The notes: a model not told the origin generated them from the letters alone. A stretch of 64,000 nt of DNA from Agelaius tricolor (GCA_023055355.1 JALJCS010000001.1:67125381-67189380), one strand, 5' to 3'. Shown: positions 12,101 to 26,504, counted from the stretch's first letter. Made by a program: numbers and translations.

Positions 12101-15100
12101 AGATGTGGACATAATCACTTTTTCTTTTTTTTTTTTTTCACATTTCCCAAAGCTCACTACAATAAACTCTTTATGCTGACATTATGACTTCATGCTGGTT
12201 TTATGCTAAATGCAGATCAAACACCTGATGCTTTATAAAGCTGAAGTGATGGGAACCTCAAAGAAAGTCTGCTGGGACGAAGTTAACCTTGATGATGTTT
12301 ATGGAGAGAAATCTTATCAGCACCCTACACCAGTGCTTTATTTAATGTGATATTCTGCATGAGGCCCTAGGTGCCTTAAGCCAGCATCAGTTCATCACTG
12401 AATGTGAGCACACACTTCAGATTGAGCTAAAATGAAAGTGTTTGAAGATGCTTATACTCAGACCCTAAGGATGTTTCTAAATGCTCCCTCCCTTCTACAG
12501 TTGTCCACCATTACACCAGTTTTGGAGTAGTTACAATATTCTATTAACTGCAAACACTGTTTCTGTGAAAGCTTTGCTTTGTTTGAGTTTCCATACAGAT
12601 AACCTCAATTTCTTTCCCTTTGCTGTGGGAACATTTGCAGGTGCAAGTGGAATGCTGGCAAAGTCCTGAAACTGTAGGAGATCATGGAGAAGAGCAGTGC
12701 TGGGAATTCCTGTCTGTGCCTCAGGTCTTGCAGGGCACATTTTCATTGCCTTTACCTCAGTGCCATGAAAAATAGCCAAAACCCCCCAAAGCAGTTAATG
12801 CCAGCACTGAGGGGTCCCTTCCAGGATTGTTCCTGAACAGGAGCTCTCCCCTGAGTTACACACACAGTTCCAGCTACATAATGTACTGCTACACTGTAAT
12901 TGCTGGGTAAGCAAAGAGGGAGAATGAGAAGTTTTTCTCTGGGACATGGAAATTTCCCAGCTCTGCAAGATGAGGACAGGACTCCATCATGAATCACTGG
13001 CTGGGTAAAAACCTAACCTAGTAAAAGGACAGTCCTTAAGGATGAGAGTCACCCCACCTGAGGCTGACAGTCCCTAAATCCGTGCAGGATGGCAAGGCTT
13101 CTTTTATAGTTGATGGAGACAAACGGGTGTCTCTAGCATGTTGCTCTTCCCACTTGAGTGTACACAGATGTCTAAAATAGACCATGTGAGTCACACGCTA
13201 CAAATGCCCATTTCTTTCCTTTGCTCCAAAAAAGTAATCTAGACAACAAATGCCTAATTGTCAACATCCAGAGTCCACTTGCATGAAAGCCAGTCTGGCT
13301 GGAAGGATGTGATTTGTTCAGCTGGGCTAATTAAACATGAAGATCTCTAAAACAGGACAAACAGCAATGATTAGAATCAATAGGACTGATGAACACCAAA
13401 GGACTAGAGGCATAAGACTGTCTGAAAATAAATTATCTACTTTTCTATCCTCCTGTCTTTCATGAAATATGAACATTGACTATGTAGATAAAAAGGACAT
13501 GCCCCAAATCTTGACTGTCTTCTACAAACATCCATAATCTGGGGAAACTGAGATGTTTTAGCTTGAACACAGCCAGTGTCAGAGGCCATGGGGATAAAAG
13601 TAACCCTTGAACTAACATTTATGCTAAGCAAAATTATGTGGGCTTACACCTTTTACTTGCATTCACTCTTCTCATTAAACTTTGTACTATGCCTTTTACT
13701 GCAAATACTGCAAATCATATCTTTTAGATAAAATTAAAATATCTTTAAGATCTGGTTAAACTGAATTAAAAAAAATCCAAACCCAGAGTAACTGGCTGGT
13801 CCCAGTCCTAAACATCAAGATACCTCAGCAGGTAACAACAGCTGTTTCTGCTTCATTCCATAACCTGGATTAAGAACTGGTGATGTCTGATTGGCATGAA
13901 AAACCTTTTGCAGACATTAAATGGTGCAGCATATTCCCAATGGGGCACATAATAGCCTCCTTTAACACTTGCAAACGAGAATATTGGCTTCTCTACTTCA
14001 TTAGTAACTTTCCAAAACCTCATTGACTAAACATTTGAACAAACTAGGTAAATAATTATCTTTCTCTCCAGTTGATACAGAAGTAAAAATATACAGCCAA
14101 CAGTCATTGATGGTGAGGTATTTTAATTTCATAAGAAAATATTCAGTTGGGATGGTCTTTGTAACTGTACTGTACTCCCTTATTTACTGAATTATGTTGC
14201 TTGGATCATGGTCCAGTCAGTTGCAAGAAAGAAATGAAGGAGCTTCAGTCCAAAATGGCATTAATCAATTGCAATTCTCCTTTCCTGTAAAGCAATTGGC
14301 TCAACACGATGGCATTTCAAAGTACTTCTAGATGTAGACAGCCAAAGGCTCCATGTAATGGGAGAAGCACATCCACTAGTGTGGAGCATGTTTTTACAGG
14401 CATTTGCTCTTTTTTCATTTCCACATCCATCTGGAGAACCCAGAACCAATAATTCTGTGATTGTTGCTGAGCAATGTGGTGCCACTGCAGTATTATCTTA
14501 CATTTCCTTTGCAAAACGTCTTTTAGTCTATTACTTTTTAATGATTTAAAACATTCATTTCACATCTTAGTCAAAGTTTTTTGTAAAAGTTGTCCTGTCA
14601 CAAAGATCAAGGCCTTTTTCTTCCCACTTAAGAAATGATACAGTCACTGGAAACAAGCTTTGACTAACCAGAAGCTCTCTTAAAAGTGTGCAAGTAATAT
14701 AAGTTTATTTTTATTGTGCATGGCTATTCATTTTACCAGGAAAATAAACTATTTGCAGAGAGGACATACTTGAAACCAACTTTTTAAGATAAAAAAGAGC
14801 ACTTATGAAGGACACCTGAATTTCTTTATATCAAATATTCAGGTATTTATTGGAACTTGCATCTCAATGAAAGGGAATCCCTTTATATGATGTCTTCAGA
14901 TCCAAGTGGACAGAAAACAATATTTGAAAAAGCAGAAAGCCTAAAATGACTGGATACAAAAAAAACCAAAAACCAAAACAACTTAAAATGGCAAAATGAA
15001 TTGCTCCTTGAAGAAAAAAAAATGTTCAAGAAAATGCCAACAACTTTTTCACCTACCAGGGAATAAAAGTAGCACTAGAGAAGTAGCTGAAATATTACAG

Positions 15101-15429
15101 TAGAAATCAATGTGAATCCCAAATTAAATGGAAATCTTCAGTAAAGTCAATGTGTGATGTAAGTATATGTCCATAATCATAGTCAAGGAACAAGCAAAGT
15201 TTAAACAGCTTAATGCACTTGAGCCTACTCACAAGCTCCCTTTTATCTCAGAATTCTGAAAAATGGCCATATAATTAATACCAGACCCAACAGAAAGATT
15301 TTTAATGAAGATGTTACTTAGACAGGGCTACAAAATTTGCTGAAGTCATAACAGCATTTGTGCCAACACTGGAGAATAAAAAATGACTCAAAATTTTTTA
15401 TCCTTTCACACCTCAGGCTCCATATTAAT

Positions 15430-15845
15430 TATATGATGAAATTTGAAGGAAAGAATAATTAAAGGCTTGAAGGTAAATGGACAATAGAATAAAATCTAAC
15501 ATGGCTTTAGAAAAGGTAGGTCATGTCAGACCAGCCTGATTTTTTCCTTTGATAGGACACCCGATTTCCCAGACAAAAGAACTGCACAGAGAGATTAGAT
15601 TTTATCTGAACTTCAGCAGAACATTTGGTAAGGTGTCACAATGGAGATTGCCTGATAAACTGGAAAAAAAGAAGGTTAGAAAAAGACTGTGAAGGTGCTG
15701 ACTAAAGTGACTGTTGCAGAGGAAATGCCAATGAACTGTGCTGAAAGGGAAACCTCTGGGCTAAAAGAGATGGCTCCAGTAGAGCTTCTCCAGAAGCAGT
15801 CTTGATATTAGTTTTATTTCTAATTTTACTTTTGTGATTTCATTC
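15430..15845 (+). mobile_element. Ancient CR1-like LINE, reverse-transcriptase fragment
   Basis: The plus strand encodes degraded LINE RT motifs in order. GFRKGRSCQTSLIFSFD comes from about 15497. After a frameshift, FYLNFSRTFGKVS follows, the counterpart of the CR1 motif A region (YLDFSKAFDxVS, with the catalytic-region Asp replaced). Then comes SRASPEAVLILVLF near 15780-15820, the counterpart of SGVPQGSVLGPVLF (motif B). Stops and shifts make it a dead copy. A matching 3'-end fragment lies about 0.7 kb downstream on the same strand (16570-16760), the spacing expected in one element, so the two may be parts of a single old insertion. Confidence 0.8.
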
Positions 15846-16569
15846 CTGAAACAGAAATGAATACAAAAAGTTTGGGAAAAAAATAAAAATAAAGAAGAGA
15901 AGCACTGACAGGGACAAGAACACCATGAAAAGGAAAAAATGGAGCAGAATATTAAACATGGAATGGAAGTGCAAAGCTGAGATGGGATTCAACTCACCCA
16001 AGCTATCTAAAAACTTTATAACTTCCCAGTTCTTTGTATAATCACTAGAAAGATGTGAATAAATCCACTGATATTTTATATTATCTACTTTAGACCCATG
16101 TCTAAATGGGATGAACGGAGATTGTCTGGAGATTCTTCCATCTTTCTACAGTCATTCATAAGGTACATCTGAAATTGTTCCTTAGGTGCCTAACTTTAAA
16201 CAAAAAAAAAAAAATTCCCCAAGGACTATTGAAAAACTGCTTTTCAGTAGCTCATCACCAGAAATCAGGTAAGAGAAAAACATGCAATTTTCTTTTCTGA
16301 CCCGGGACTCAATAGAACACAAATAACTTCTTCAGACATACTACACAAGATAAATTCAACTGAAGCAGCAAAGAGCTAATACAAGTGTAAAAATACTGTG
16401 AAATCTCATCTGAGTCAATATCTGGCTGTCCATATTCTGCAAGAGCCTTTGAGAACAGAGCTTGTCTTGCAAGAAAACACTGCAAGAGCAAGAATTATAT
16501 GAATAATCAAATGCTTCATTAGAGCCCCCCCATTGCACAAGGGAGAAGGACAGTTTCATCTTAAAACCC

Positions 16570-16760
16570 TCAACAGCAGCAGGTTAGAAACTTGCCACAA
16601 ACAGATTTAGGGTGGAAACTTTCTTGAACATGAGAACAGTGAGGCTGTGGGAGTGCCTTCCAGAAGAGCAACTGAAGGCCAGAAACCTGAGGAGTTTTAA
16701 GTGACCTGGACTGTTTTGTGAAACAATTCTATGATGCAGGGCCTGAGGAGAAGAGGTGTG
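16570..16760 (+). mobile_element. Ancient CR1/L3-type LINE 3' region
   Basis: The stretch agggtggaaactttcttgaac, followed by gaggctgtgggagtgccttcc and ending near attctatgatgcagggcc, resembles the end of an old CR1/L3 ORF2 and the start of its 3'UTR. The C-terminal logic is a seen tryptophan/leucine-poor decayed version of T-V-R-L-W-N-A-L-P. It is probably the tail of the element whose RT motifs lie at 15430-15845. Confidence 0.5.
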
Positions 16761-19700
16761 CCAGAAGAATCTTGCTAGCTTTATTTTGGCTTGAAACAAG
16801 ACCTCAAAAGCTAAATTCCTAACTATAACGTGGAAATGGGCTGAAATTCCCTGAGAACCTTTCTTTTATACTTTAACAGCATGGAAAAACCACCTTACAA
16901 GTTATTAAAATATTTTTTACAGTGTACCCTAGTATATTTGTACAGTTTTCAAAGGGAAATGACAGATTTGTCAATTCTGATGACAGTAACAGAACCAAAT
17001 GTCTGAATTCAAAGCTAACATTCCTTTTTATGGGGGTGTGTTAATTTATTAATATAAAATATTTGGTTGTTGGTTTTATTTATTAATTTATCTATTTATT
17101 TACTTTTTAAGAAAGAAACAAAGGAAGAGTGATTTGAACAATATAAGTGAGATAAATTTTTCATTTGGTCAGATCAAGCAGGTGGACTTTTTATAAAAGA
17201 GCTTTTTTCACTTTTTTTTTTTTCCTTGAGCTTTTCTGGTATATACACATTCTGAAACAAAGCAAATAATTAGTAAAATAATATAACATAATTAAAATAA
17301 GCATTACAACTTGATTTTGTTTTGGTAACTTTTTGCAATTTCACATAAAATAGGTTTAAATTTCATTATGAGATACAGCTACTTAATTTCTGATATCCTT
17401 ATGCAAGTTTGAAAGATAGTTTGAAGAGTTTCATAGAAAAACATTTATTTACATAGACACCTGATGGTTTTGTTGCATGTACAGTTTAAATCATCACAGG
17501 GTAAGTAAAGAGTCAATGACTGTAAATAATCAGATTTTATTTCTTCCCCTAGGAACTGAAATCTCACTTTGTCATTTTGACATATGCCTGTCACAATTTT
17601 AGTAGTATCAAATATCTGAGGACTGAATTTATTCTTCTCTTATAAATGTATCTTCTTGTAGCATAGATTTGGGGAAAAATATGCCAAAACAACCATTTAA
17701 TGATAAAAATACTGTAACCATAAAATAAATATATATAAAAAAAGACATTTGTTAGTCTTTAATTCCCAACCTTACATTAATTCACCAAAGAAAATGCAGA
17801 CAGTTAATAAAAAGTTATTAATAATACATTACACTTGATATATCAGCTATTCTTTCATTCATCTTTGAAAAGTCCTTTGAAGCAAATATACATTATCTTG
17901 AATTTATAATGGAAATGGAAAAATGAAAAGTTTAAGTAGATTATCCAAAATCTTGCTTATTCAAATAAGCTTTCCACAAAAGCAAAAATACAGGTAGAAA
18001 TAAAGACATCTCTTGATTTCTCTGTGATGTTGTAACCAAGAAAAAAAGCCGAAAAAAACCCAGGATTATCAATTGAACTATTCACAGGGTATGTACATCT
18101 TAAAGTAAAATATTTTAGCTGTATTGTTCTACCAACTATTCAACCTGGTCATAAGGAAAATAATCTGTTGATTTCTATCTTTATCACAGATCTTGCTTGC
18201 CCTGTGCTGAGATGCAGTAATTCCAAGTAGTCAGAGCTATATGGATGCTGAAGGGACAAGGCCAACCTGTCCTAACTGCAGCCTGAAGCTTTGCTCTAAT
18301 ACATTAATGCTCCCTCCATTCTCACAAAAAAGCTTCTTAAGGAACTTAATTACATTTGAGATTTTAAAACTCCTTTGAAATTTCCCAAACGTCTTCAGTT
18401 TACTCTGTGACATGCACACAAGCTACCCTTTTGTGCTCACATAGATTCCATATGTGTTTTCTTAGAAAGTCAGGCTAAACATTTAAAGATAGGAGAACAG
18501 ACCTCAAATATGTCATCCAAGATTCCTTTGCCAATCTCAAAAGGTGTCGAGGATCAGAATAATAGTGAAATCATGATCTAAAGCCAGAATTGCATAAAAA
18601 TGTGATATCTACATATGATGATAGAGAAGAGCAAAGATTTCAAAGCAGGGCAGAATAGCAGACAAAGTTCCCTGAAAAATCAGTGTGCAAGAAGCATGCT
18701 CTCAGAGACCAATAAACATCAATTTACTATTTTACAACTAGAGTGCTTTTCCACACTGCATATTAAATAAAAATAACAAAAATGTATCATGTGAACATGG
18801 TACTGATTGAAGAGGTTATAACTAATTTTAGAATGAACTTGCTATGCTCCTTTATGCAAAGTTATAGAATAATTTTTCATTTTGAAGACAAAGATCAGAT
18901 TGTTAGGGACAATCTTACCAAACAGAGAAACAACTACTTAGACAGTCAGTCTTCACTGCTGGGTCTCTCTTTGTCATTAGCTATATTATCTACTAAATGT
19001 TTCTTTGATAGACAAATTCTTTTAAAATAGAGCCGATGTGAATCTGTATCAGAATAACCTGAGCTGGAAGACACCCTCAAGGATCACCAAATCCAACTTT
19101 GAATGGCTCATGCAGGAATCAAATGCACAATCTTGGTGTTATTAGCATCAAGCAAACTGAACTACTCTCAGGTTAAATGATATATGTCAAACCCTGGTTG
19201 TAACATGCCAAGTGGATATGGTCTTATGACTAATTTTTGAAGAAAAGCTGTACATTTTCTAGGAGAGCAGAAAATCATTGCAAGTGTCAATGTATTCACA
19301 TTTCATACACATTCAGGAAAAAATATAGTTTGCATATTGTTAATAAAAATATAAAGGAAAATTCAGACTGAACTATACATGCCATTACTATCTCATTTCT
19401 GTCTGTCTACCTGCCTATATTTTCTAATTTGTTTCACAATGCTTCAATATCATGTGGTAGATTACTCAAATGCTTTAAGCCTTACCTTTAAATCTCTTTT
19501 CCACTGACAAAATCAGTTTCAAGCTTTGTGTGCCTTTCTTCCCTCCTGCTTATCTATCTGTATTTCAATGGAGAGTCTCACTGAAATTTCTAGGTTTCTT
19601 ATGAATGCCAACACATTTACTTTCCAAACTTGTCAAGGGCTTTATGGGAGTCTGGCTGGTAACAGGCACTAGACCCTTGGGCTAGAACTATTTATTGCCA

Positions 19701-22700
19701 TGGCTGTGAAATGCTCAGCAGCCTGATCAAGAAATGCAGAGATTCTTCTCCTGAAATAACAATCTTGCTCTTCCAGCTTTTGTACATTTGTCTGAACCTC
19801 TGTTAAAAGCTTATCAAACTTACAAGTTCCACGATATTTCCTTATCCAGGTGATTTCCCTAAGCAAAGCAGATGGTCAGAAACATTTTGCAGCACCATTC
19901 CCTCTCTGCAAACTTTGCTACAAGTAGCTTTTATCATTATGTAACTGGAAATGATGAAAAGCAATGCTTGCACCAACCCAAGAGTGTATTTTTTTTTATT
20001 TTGCTCTTTTCAGATATGTATTGTATATTCTTTCCTTCCTAACCACAAGACTGTACCCAGCCCCTAGATCTGTTTATTTTTTTCAGAATTATTTGCATTT
20101 TTCTATGGCACAAAGAATTAAAAGCCTGCATAGACCAAGTTAAAGCCTGGGATCAGGCTAACCATTTTAAGTTCCAGGACTGTATAAGGACCTAAAATAT
20201 TTTTTCAAGCTATAATTTATTGTGCATTTATAGCCTGGTGCTTGTTTGAAGGGAGGTGGTTGTATGCAAAGGAAATAAGAACATACAGAAGGGAGGACCA
20301 TATCTGATGGATGAATGGAATTGCAGTTTTCAAGCGTATGGATGAAAGAAGTGTCAGTTAAGTACAGGAAAGTGAAGTTGAGCACAAAATTGCAACCAGA
20401 GCTTTAGAGAGACCACAAGTTTTTCCACTTTTGAAGAAACACCTAGTTCTCTTTCCCACAGAACAGAACTTAAATAATCTTTATTAAGACGTCATTTCAA
20501 TTTCTGTGCAAAAATAAAGATTCTTTCTTCACTGAAACAAAGAAGATACCAAGAATATTTGTATCATGATTTAGAAATTTAGAACATCAATATCACTTTG
20601 GCCTCATGGCTTTTTGAGATGTTAGAAATAAATGTTAACTTTTGGAAAATGTTACTGCAAAATAGATAAAAAACTAAATCTTGCTGTACACAGTAAGAAG
20701 TTATAAATATTATTTTCTCAGACTAACTATAAAAGGTAGTCTGAAATGACTTACTGAATAAAACACAGGGCAAAGATGTAATTATTTGATAGTTTTAGAC
20801 ATACAGATTTTTCTCTCTTTATTAAATAGAGGGAGATCCAGAAGACACATGGGTAATTTCTAAGAAAGATCAAATCTCTATTGAAGTTAGTCTACTGAAA
20901 AATATTTAAGCATTTGAATGAAATATCATATACTTGAAATAATCACTATAGATAAAAGAAATACAGATGATGGTAAGGGTGAAATACAAAATGATGTACC
21001 TTAAGGGCATTCATTTGTGAAAAATATTCTAGAGGTGGTCTGGCTAATCTATCATATGGTGGTATAAATAGGCATGATGCAAAATATAATGAATGAAGCA
21101 AACTTGAAACAAAAGTTCTTAAGCAAGAGCAACAACAACCACTGGCACCTAAAAATCATATTAATAAGACTTCTTTTTATAATATAAATCCATAAAATTT
21201 ATGTAACAGCACAAGCTGCCTCCTGGTGTTAAAGTGCTCTGGTTTTACACTTCAGCAACAATCTAAAAGACATGCTTCTGACATTTGCGTTATGCATTTA
21301 GGTAATATAATTCTTCAAAGATTCCATTCTTCCTATGCATTTTCTATTCTCATATAGTGCTGCTGTGCCAGTAGGATTACATAATTCTCTATTCTTGCCT
21401 ATGAACTCAATGCAAGTCTCTTTGAGGCATGAAGAGGACTTCATCTGCAAGTTCATCCCCCAGTGGAGAAGCAGCCACAGCTGAAAGCAGTGAGCTTCTC
21501 AGTTCTCAGCTCCCTTGGTATACTGGACAGGAAAGTTCCCCAAGATTACAAATCTTGCATTGAAGTAGGGTGACAATTTCTAAGAAACAGACATAAGACA
21601 GGGACCAGTAAAACATGAAAGGAGAGGGGGAAAAAGCAATGATTTCTGCAAAGGAATCATGGCTGATCCTGTCCTTATACAAGCCATATTAACTACCCAG
21701 CAGTGCTGGGTGAAAGGCCAAGTAAAAGTGCATTCAACTCAAAACAATTCAGAATGGACATAAACTGAATTCAGAATATTTTACACAGAAATTATTTTAT
21801 GGAAATTCAGAGTTTATTCATATATTCATATTTATATACTCCTAATTTCTATCTTTCGCAATACTCCTGCAACACTTACCACTCTGGACTGTAGACACTG
21901 CAGTCCTAAGCTGGGAATTTAAAAGGATGCATTAAGGAAGTTCAGATACATGGCAAATAAATACAGGACAGGAAATGTCACTCTCATTATAAGATTTATC
22001 ATAAAAATAAAGGCATGCATCCTTTAAATAAAGCAAACACCTGAGGATGAAGTTCCGAAAAAATGATCTTACGTTCCTTCCTCTAAACATGTTCACTACC
22101 TTATTTCCATATGTTTTTTTACATGCTCACATATACTCTGCACACAAATCTATTTTTAAGGCTTTTTAAGGCTTCTATTGGCTTTCTTATGACTGTCAGC
22201 CCTACCACCCATTAAGGCATCCCAGAGTTTTACAAACATTTATGAACATTCATCAGATTCCTAAGAGATACTGCCATTTTGCTATTCCCATCCTACAAAA
22301 ATCCCCAGTTGACTGAGGTAGACAGAGCTGTGGCACATATATCCACTAATTCTGGCTGCCCCTTTCCCTGACACTTTTACTGTTTTCCAAACTTATTAAT
22401 AAAGAGAAATCCCATTCATTGGTACTATGACTTTTTGTTCTGCCCTTACGCATGTCAAGCCCTGAGTCCCTGGACGATGATAAAAGGTATAGAAAAAACT
22501 GCAGGATTACCTGGAAAGAAGTGGGCCTTGTGAAAACCTTGTGTCTCTAAATGTGGAGAAGTTCTGCAGTTTAGGAAAAAATTGTCTTTCCTGAACTCAG
22601 TGTCAAAAATATTCCACAGAAATGAATGGGATCACTGCCCCCAGAGCAGCAGTGCCCTAACATGGGCATTCCCACTTAGTCTTCTCTATGGCACTAAACT

Positions 22701-25700
22701 AGAATTTTCAGTCAAATGTGAGTTTTAAGTTTAGAGTTTAATGAGAGTCTAACAGAGTCTAACTCTTACAGAGTCTGACTTTTAATTTGAGTGAATTTAA
22801 TGTTTTCTCAGAAACTGGCTCATCCTTAGAGTGGACAGACTCAAACTGAACTAAATCAGGCAGATTAGCAGCTCTCAAAGAATTCATTCCATGTAGCAGG
22901 AGGATCAAAAAGTGCAGACAAACTACTCTCATGATTTTGCCTACTCGCCCAAAAGAATCAACAGTAAAAAGTATTTCCCATATCATTACAGATAAAATCC
23001 AAGGCCATGGAGCTGACTAAAATCCTGATATCCAAAATATGAAGTATTTAGCACTAAGTTTTGAAAAATGGTTTGAAATATCTCTGAAGCTAAGGTGCAG
23101 GGAACATGACAATTAGTTGTGTATATACATTGATAGAAGTATGTAACTATTCTGACATTGCATTTTGAAACAACAAAACAATGCCACATATCATGTCATA
23201 GTTACCTGTCTCACATCAGAAAAATATTTAAATGAAACAGTGACTGTAAAAAACATGAATCTGTCTCAACCAAGGGATATGATGACAATTAACATCCTGC
23301 ACTGTCATCTTCAAGGTTTATACTTATCTCTGTTTCCTCCCAAAGGCTATGGCAGTGACTGAATTTTCTCCAAAGGCAAGGTTTTCACCTTTGATAACAA
23401 AGAGCTGTTTAGGCTACATGAAGTAAAGTATCAGCATAAGAGATCTTATAGGAACTCAAAAAAGCACAGTGTAGTCATCTTTGAAAGTCAGCTACAGGAC
23501 TATCATAGCCATGAAACCAGTGCTCAGAAGGAATTTTCAAATCACCCAAATTCAATACCAGAACTAATAGATTCAGAAATGGTCATGAAAAGCAGGAAAA
23601 TATCTTGATTTGAGATTACTCTCTTGGATTCCAGGAAACACTAATACCTCAGACTTACCCTCATTCCTTAATATGGAAAAAAAAAAATCACAGGTATTCC
23701 TATTTGACTTTTACATTAATAGAAGCAGAGAAATGGATGACAGACATGAAGGTATTTGTGTAAGATTTTCCAGGAAGCTTGTTCTCCCTTTCTGAAATCT
23801 GAGTTTTGCTACAAGAATATGAATAGACTGAAAAACTCAGGAAAATGCTGTAACTTTTTCTCATAAGAAGGAATTTTTATTGATTACAGAACATAGAGGA
23901 ATTTGTTCTCTACTCTCAAAAAAAGTCCATCCTGTCACAGAGACATGTCAAATGAATTTCATGCTCCTCTTTAACACAGATAAATGAGAACATGAAGGTT
24001 AAACAAGTGAGAATCCCCAATCCCCTTCCACCTCTCATATGCAGTCATTTTCTGCTGGGAAACAAAAAATTATTCTCTCCTGGAAGTGAATCAGAAGGCA
24101 GACCCATCAGTCAGTAGCCAGTATATGATTCAGCTCAGCTTTTCAATAAGTTAGAAAGTCCAAAAGTCACCAAAAAAGAGTTTTTGAATGAGAGGACTGC
24201 TTCCTTCTAAGTCTTTTGAATTGCCTGCTAAGCACTTCTGTGAATCACACCCGCTGCAAGAGGAGCACATCTGAGTTAAGAAAGCAGGGATTTTCGGTGG
24301 CAGCTGGCAAGCAGACACTCCCTCTATCGAGGGACAGCTTTCATTCAACTAAAAGGTAGGACAAACACCAATTCCTGTAGCTGGACACCAGGAAAGAAAT
24401 TAAATCAATCATTAAAATACATGGCAATTATAACTCTCCCTTCAACCACAGTGTTTTCTATAAGAAGAAAAATGTTGATTATAGATGCTTCATAAAATAT
24501 GCTGATTTTTGCTTATATTTTATAATTATACTAGCAAACATTGAATAATTGAGAAATAAGCACTATTGCAAGTTGGAAAAAGACATTCCATTCAAGTCTT
24601 GGAAAATTATACAAAAGGTTAAAATAGCATTAAGTATGCCACTTATGTTAAATTCAGTGCTTGAACTGCAGAATGATTTAGCTGAGCCTTCCAATGCTTT
24701 AAATATTCCTCCATGAATTGCACACAATCAGAAAACTATTTCTGCTGTAATTCACTCATACTTCCAAGGCAATGTATTTTGAATAAGGGGTTTTGTCCTA
24801 CTTGTTAAACCAATTGAAAAAAATACTACTTGGCTCCCGGATTAATCATATGCTAGATTTTTACTAGCCTGATCATTTAACAAATTACTAACAATGAACA
24901 TTTCCTGTGTGTTCACAAGACTTCTGTTTAAAATATTCCAAAGTAGCCTTGTAACACTTAGAGTAGCAGTAGGCAAAACCACTTGAGCTCTACAAAAAAG
25001 TGTGAGTTGCACAAAAGCAGTGAAGTTTAGATTGAAAACAAATATTTAATTTTCTTTCCTCTGCTTGATGTCTGCTCTTCTTGTTTAAATCATGCAGATA
25101 AAGAAATGTATCTGCATGAAAAAGTGTAAGAATAGGGTTACAAAAACTATCATCTTTATTTGGGGGACGCAGCTTACCACAGCTTTGCAACTGAGGCTAC
25201 ATTAAAAACTGTAACTTTTTTTTTTTTTCTTTAAACAAGATTTGAACAGATAGCTTATATAAAAGTTGGGGTTTTTTTTCTATTTTTAGGAGGAGCGAAT
25301 GCTTCAGGTATTTTTCAAAGTCTACGCAGTAATTTCTAATAAATACATTTTACTCCATAATACTACTTGGAACTTAGGCTCTCAGCAAACACTTGTGGTG
25401 TTTGCCTTATTTTATTTAAATTTTAAGATTTGAAAACTGTCCTTTGAAGGGACAAAAATTAACTTTCAATGACTATTTCAGATGACCCTTAACATGCCAA
25501 TTATTATCGCTTGAATCTATTTACACAGCTAGACTAAGCTGAAATATTTTCAAAGTACTCACCTCAATAAAGTGAAAGTTCTCTTATCAGAGAATTACTG
25601 TGTTATATGTTAATAGAGAAGGGCCCAGATTTGGCATAAGAAGCCACCAATACAACTTCTTTTGTGCCTTATCTTACAGCTCATATTTTAAACTGCAGGT

Positions 25701-26283
25701 ATGCGCTTATCTTTGCCAAACACCTTCCTCATACCTGAAATTAAATAATGTATGGTGATAACTCAGAAGAATTAGCTTGCCCAATATTAAACAGTGTATT
25801 TCACACCTAAGCTCCTTGCAGATGATTCTTTTTTACTGTGTTGTATCTGTAGTGTATTTACTTAAACACATTTGACCCAGTTGTACTACAGCTTTTGTTA
25901 TCAGAAGTTCTCAGATGCATCTTATTCTCATACAGGAACTTACACACCAGGACACACATCAATCAACATGCCCCAAAACACACTTGTAAGAGCATAAAAG
26001 CTGTCACAGCTATAGCTCTCAATTATGGTTCAAAAACTTTCTATATAGGAGGAGTGAGGACAGAATACCAGTGCTGGATTTGTTTGTTATCTTTGCAATC
26101 TAAGGAAGATCAGAATCATAAAGCTATTTGAGTTTTGTTTCAATTAATAAAGTCCCCGGAATTTAAAATATAGGGCTTTATGAAGGCAAAAAGTCAGGCC
26201 AAAGATATTTCAAATCCATGCTTATGTCTGGGAGAGGAAAACTGCCTCTGGTAACAAAAGCTGATGTTGGCTTGGTCCATTTT
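16761..26283. other. Non-coding stretch with one SINE; expected NT5DC1 intron
   Basis: AT-rich, and no exon is recognised. Contents worth noting are the SINE at 19.0 kb and a 75-codon minus-strand open frame at 22759-22986 with a signal-peptide-like segment (see findings). A triple agagtct-type repeat lies at 22743-22779. Confidence 0.45.
19035..19178 (-). mobile_element. tRNA-Ile-derived SINE with CR1-type tail (TguSINE1-like)
   Basis: On the minus strand a decayed tRNA-Ile reads through an anticodon loop ctaataa (AAT anticodon), then a B-box-like tttgattcc and a gcatgagccattc end. This is followed by gttggatttggtgatccttg and an agctcaggttattct tail that matches CR1 3' ends. A tRNA-Ile head fused to a CR1 tail is the structure of TguSINE1, known from songbirds. 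The A-box end (about 19150-19178) is poorly kept. It is not a functional tRNA. Confidence 0.8.
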
Positions 26284-26500
26284 GCTGCAGAGCCTCCCTC
26301 CCTCCAGTCTTCCTCCTCCAAATTTCTCTCCCTAAATCCTCTGGCTTTAAATCTTTTGTTCTAGTTCGTCACAAATCTTATCTTCCCAATCCCAGAGTGC
26401 CAATGCTTTGCCTCTGAAAGTTCCACTCTCCTAATGCTCTCCCAAACTCCCTTGCTTTTCCCACTCTGCATCCAGTTACTTTCTAATCCTTTTGGAATAG
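26284..26500 (+). repeat. Pyrimidine-rich low-complexity region
   Basis: The plus strand is strongly C/T-biased (for example cctccctccctccagtcttcc near 26291), without a strict repeat unit. It abuts the 3' end of the CR1 fragment that follows. No gene is visible in it. Confidence 0.5.
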
Positions 26501-26504
26501 ACCA

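Larger units (their letters stand above)
4176..15429. other. Non-coding stretch, expected NT5DC1 intron (minus strand)
   Basis: Apart from the CR1 scrap at 5.1 kb, the purine tract at 9.1 kb and A- or T-runs (7686-7698, 7920-7932, 12121-12140), I see no gene. Conserved NT5DC1 peptides (for example the YFGDS and HSDYC motifs) were not found on the minus strand. Calling it intron rests on conserved vertebrate synteny, not on sequence seen here. Confidence 0.4.
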
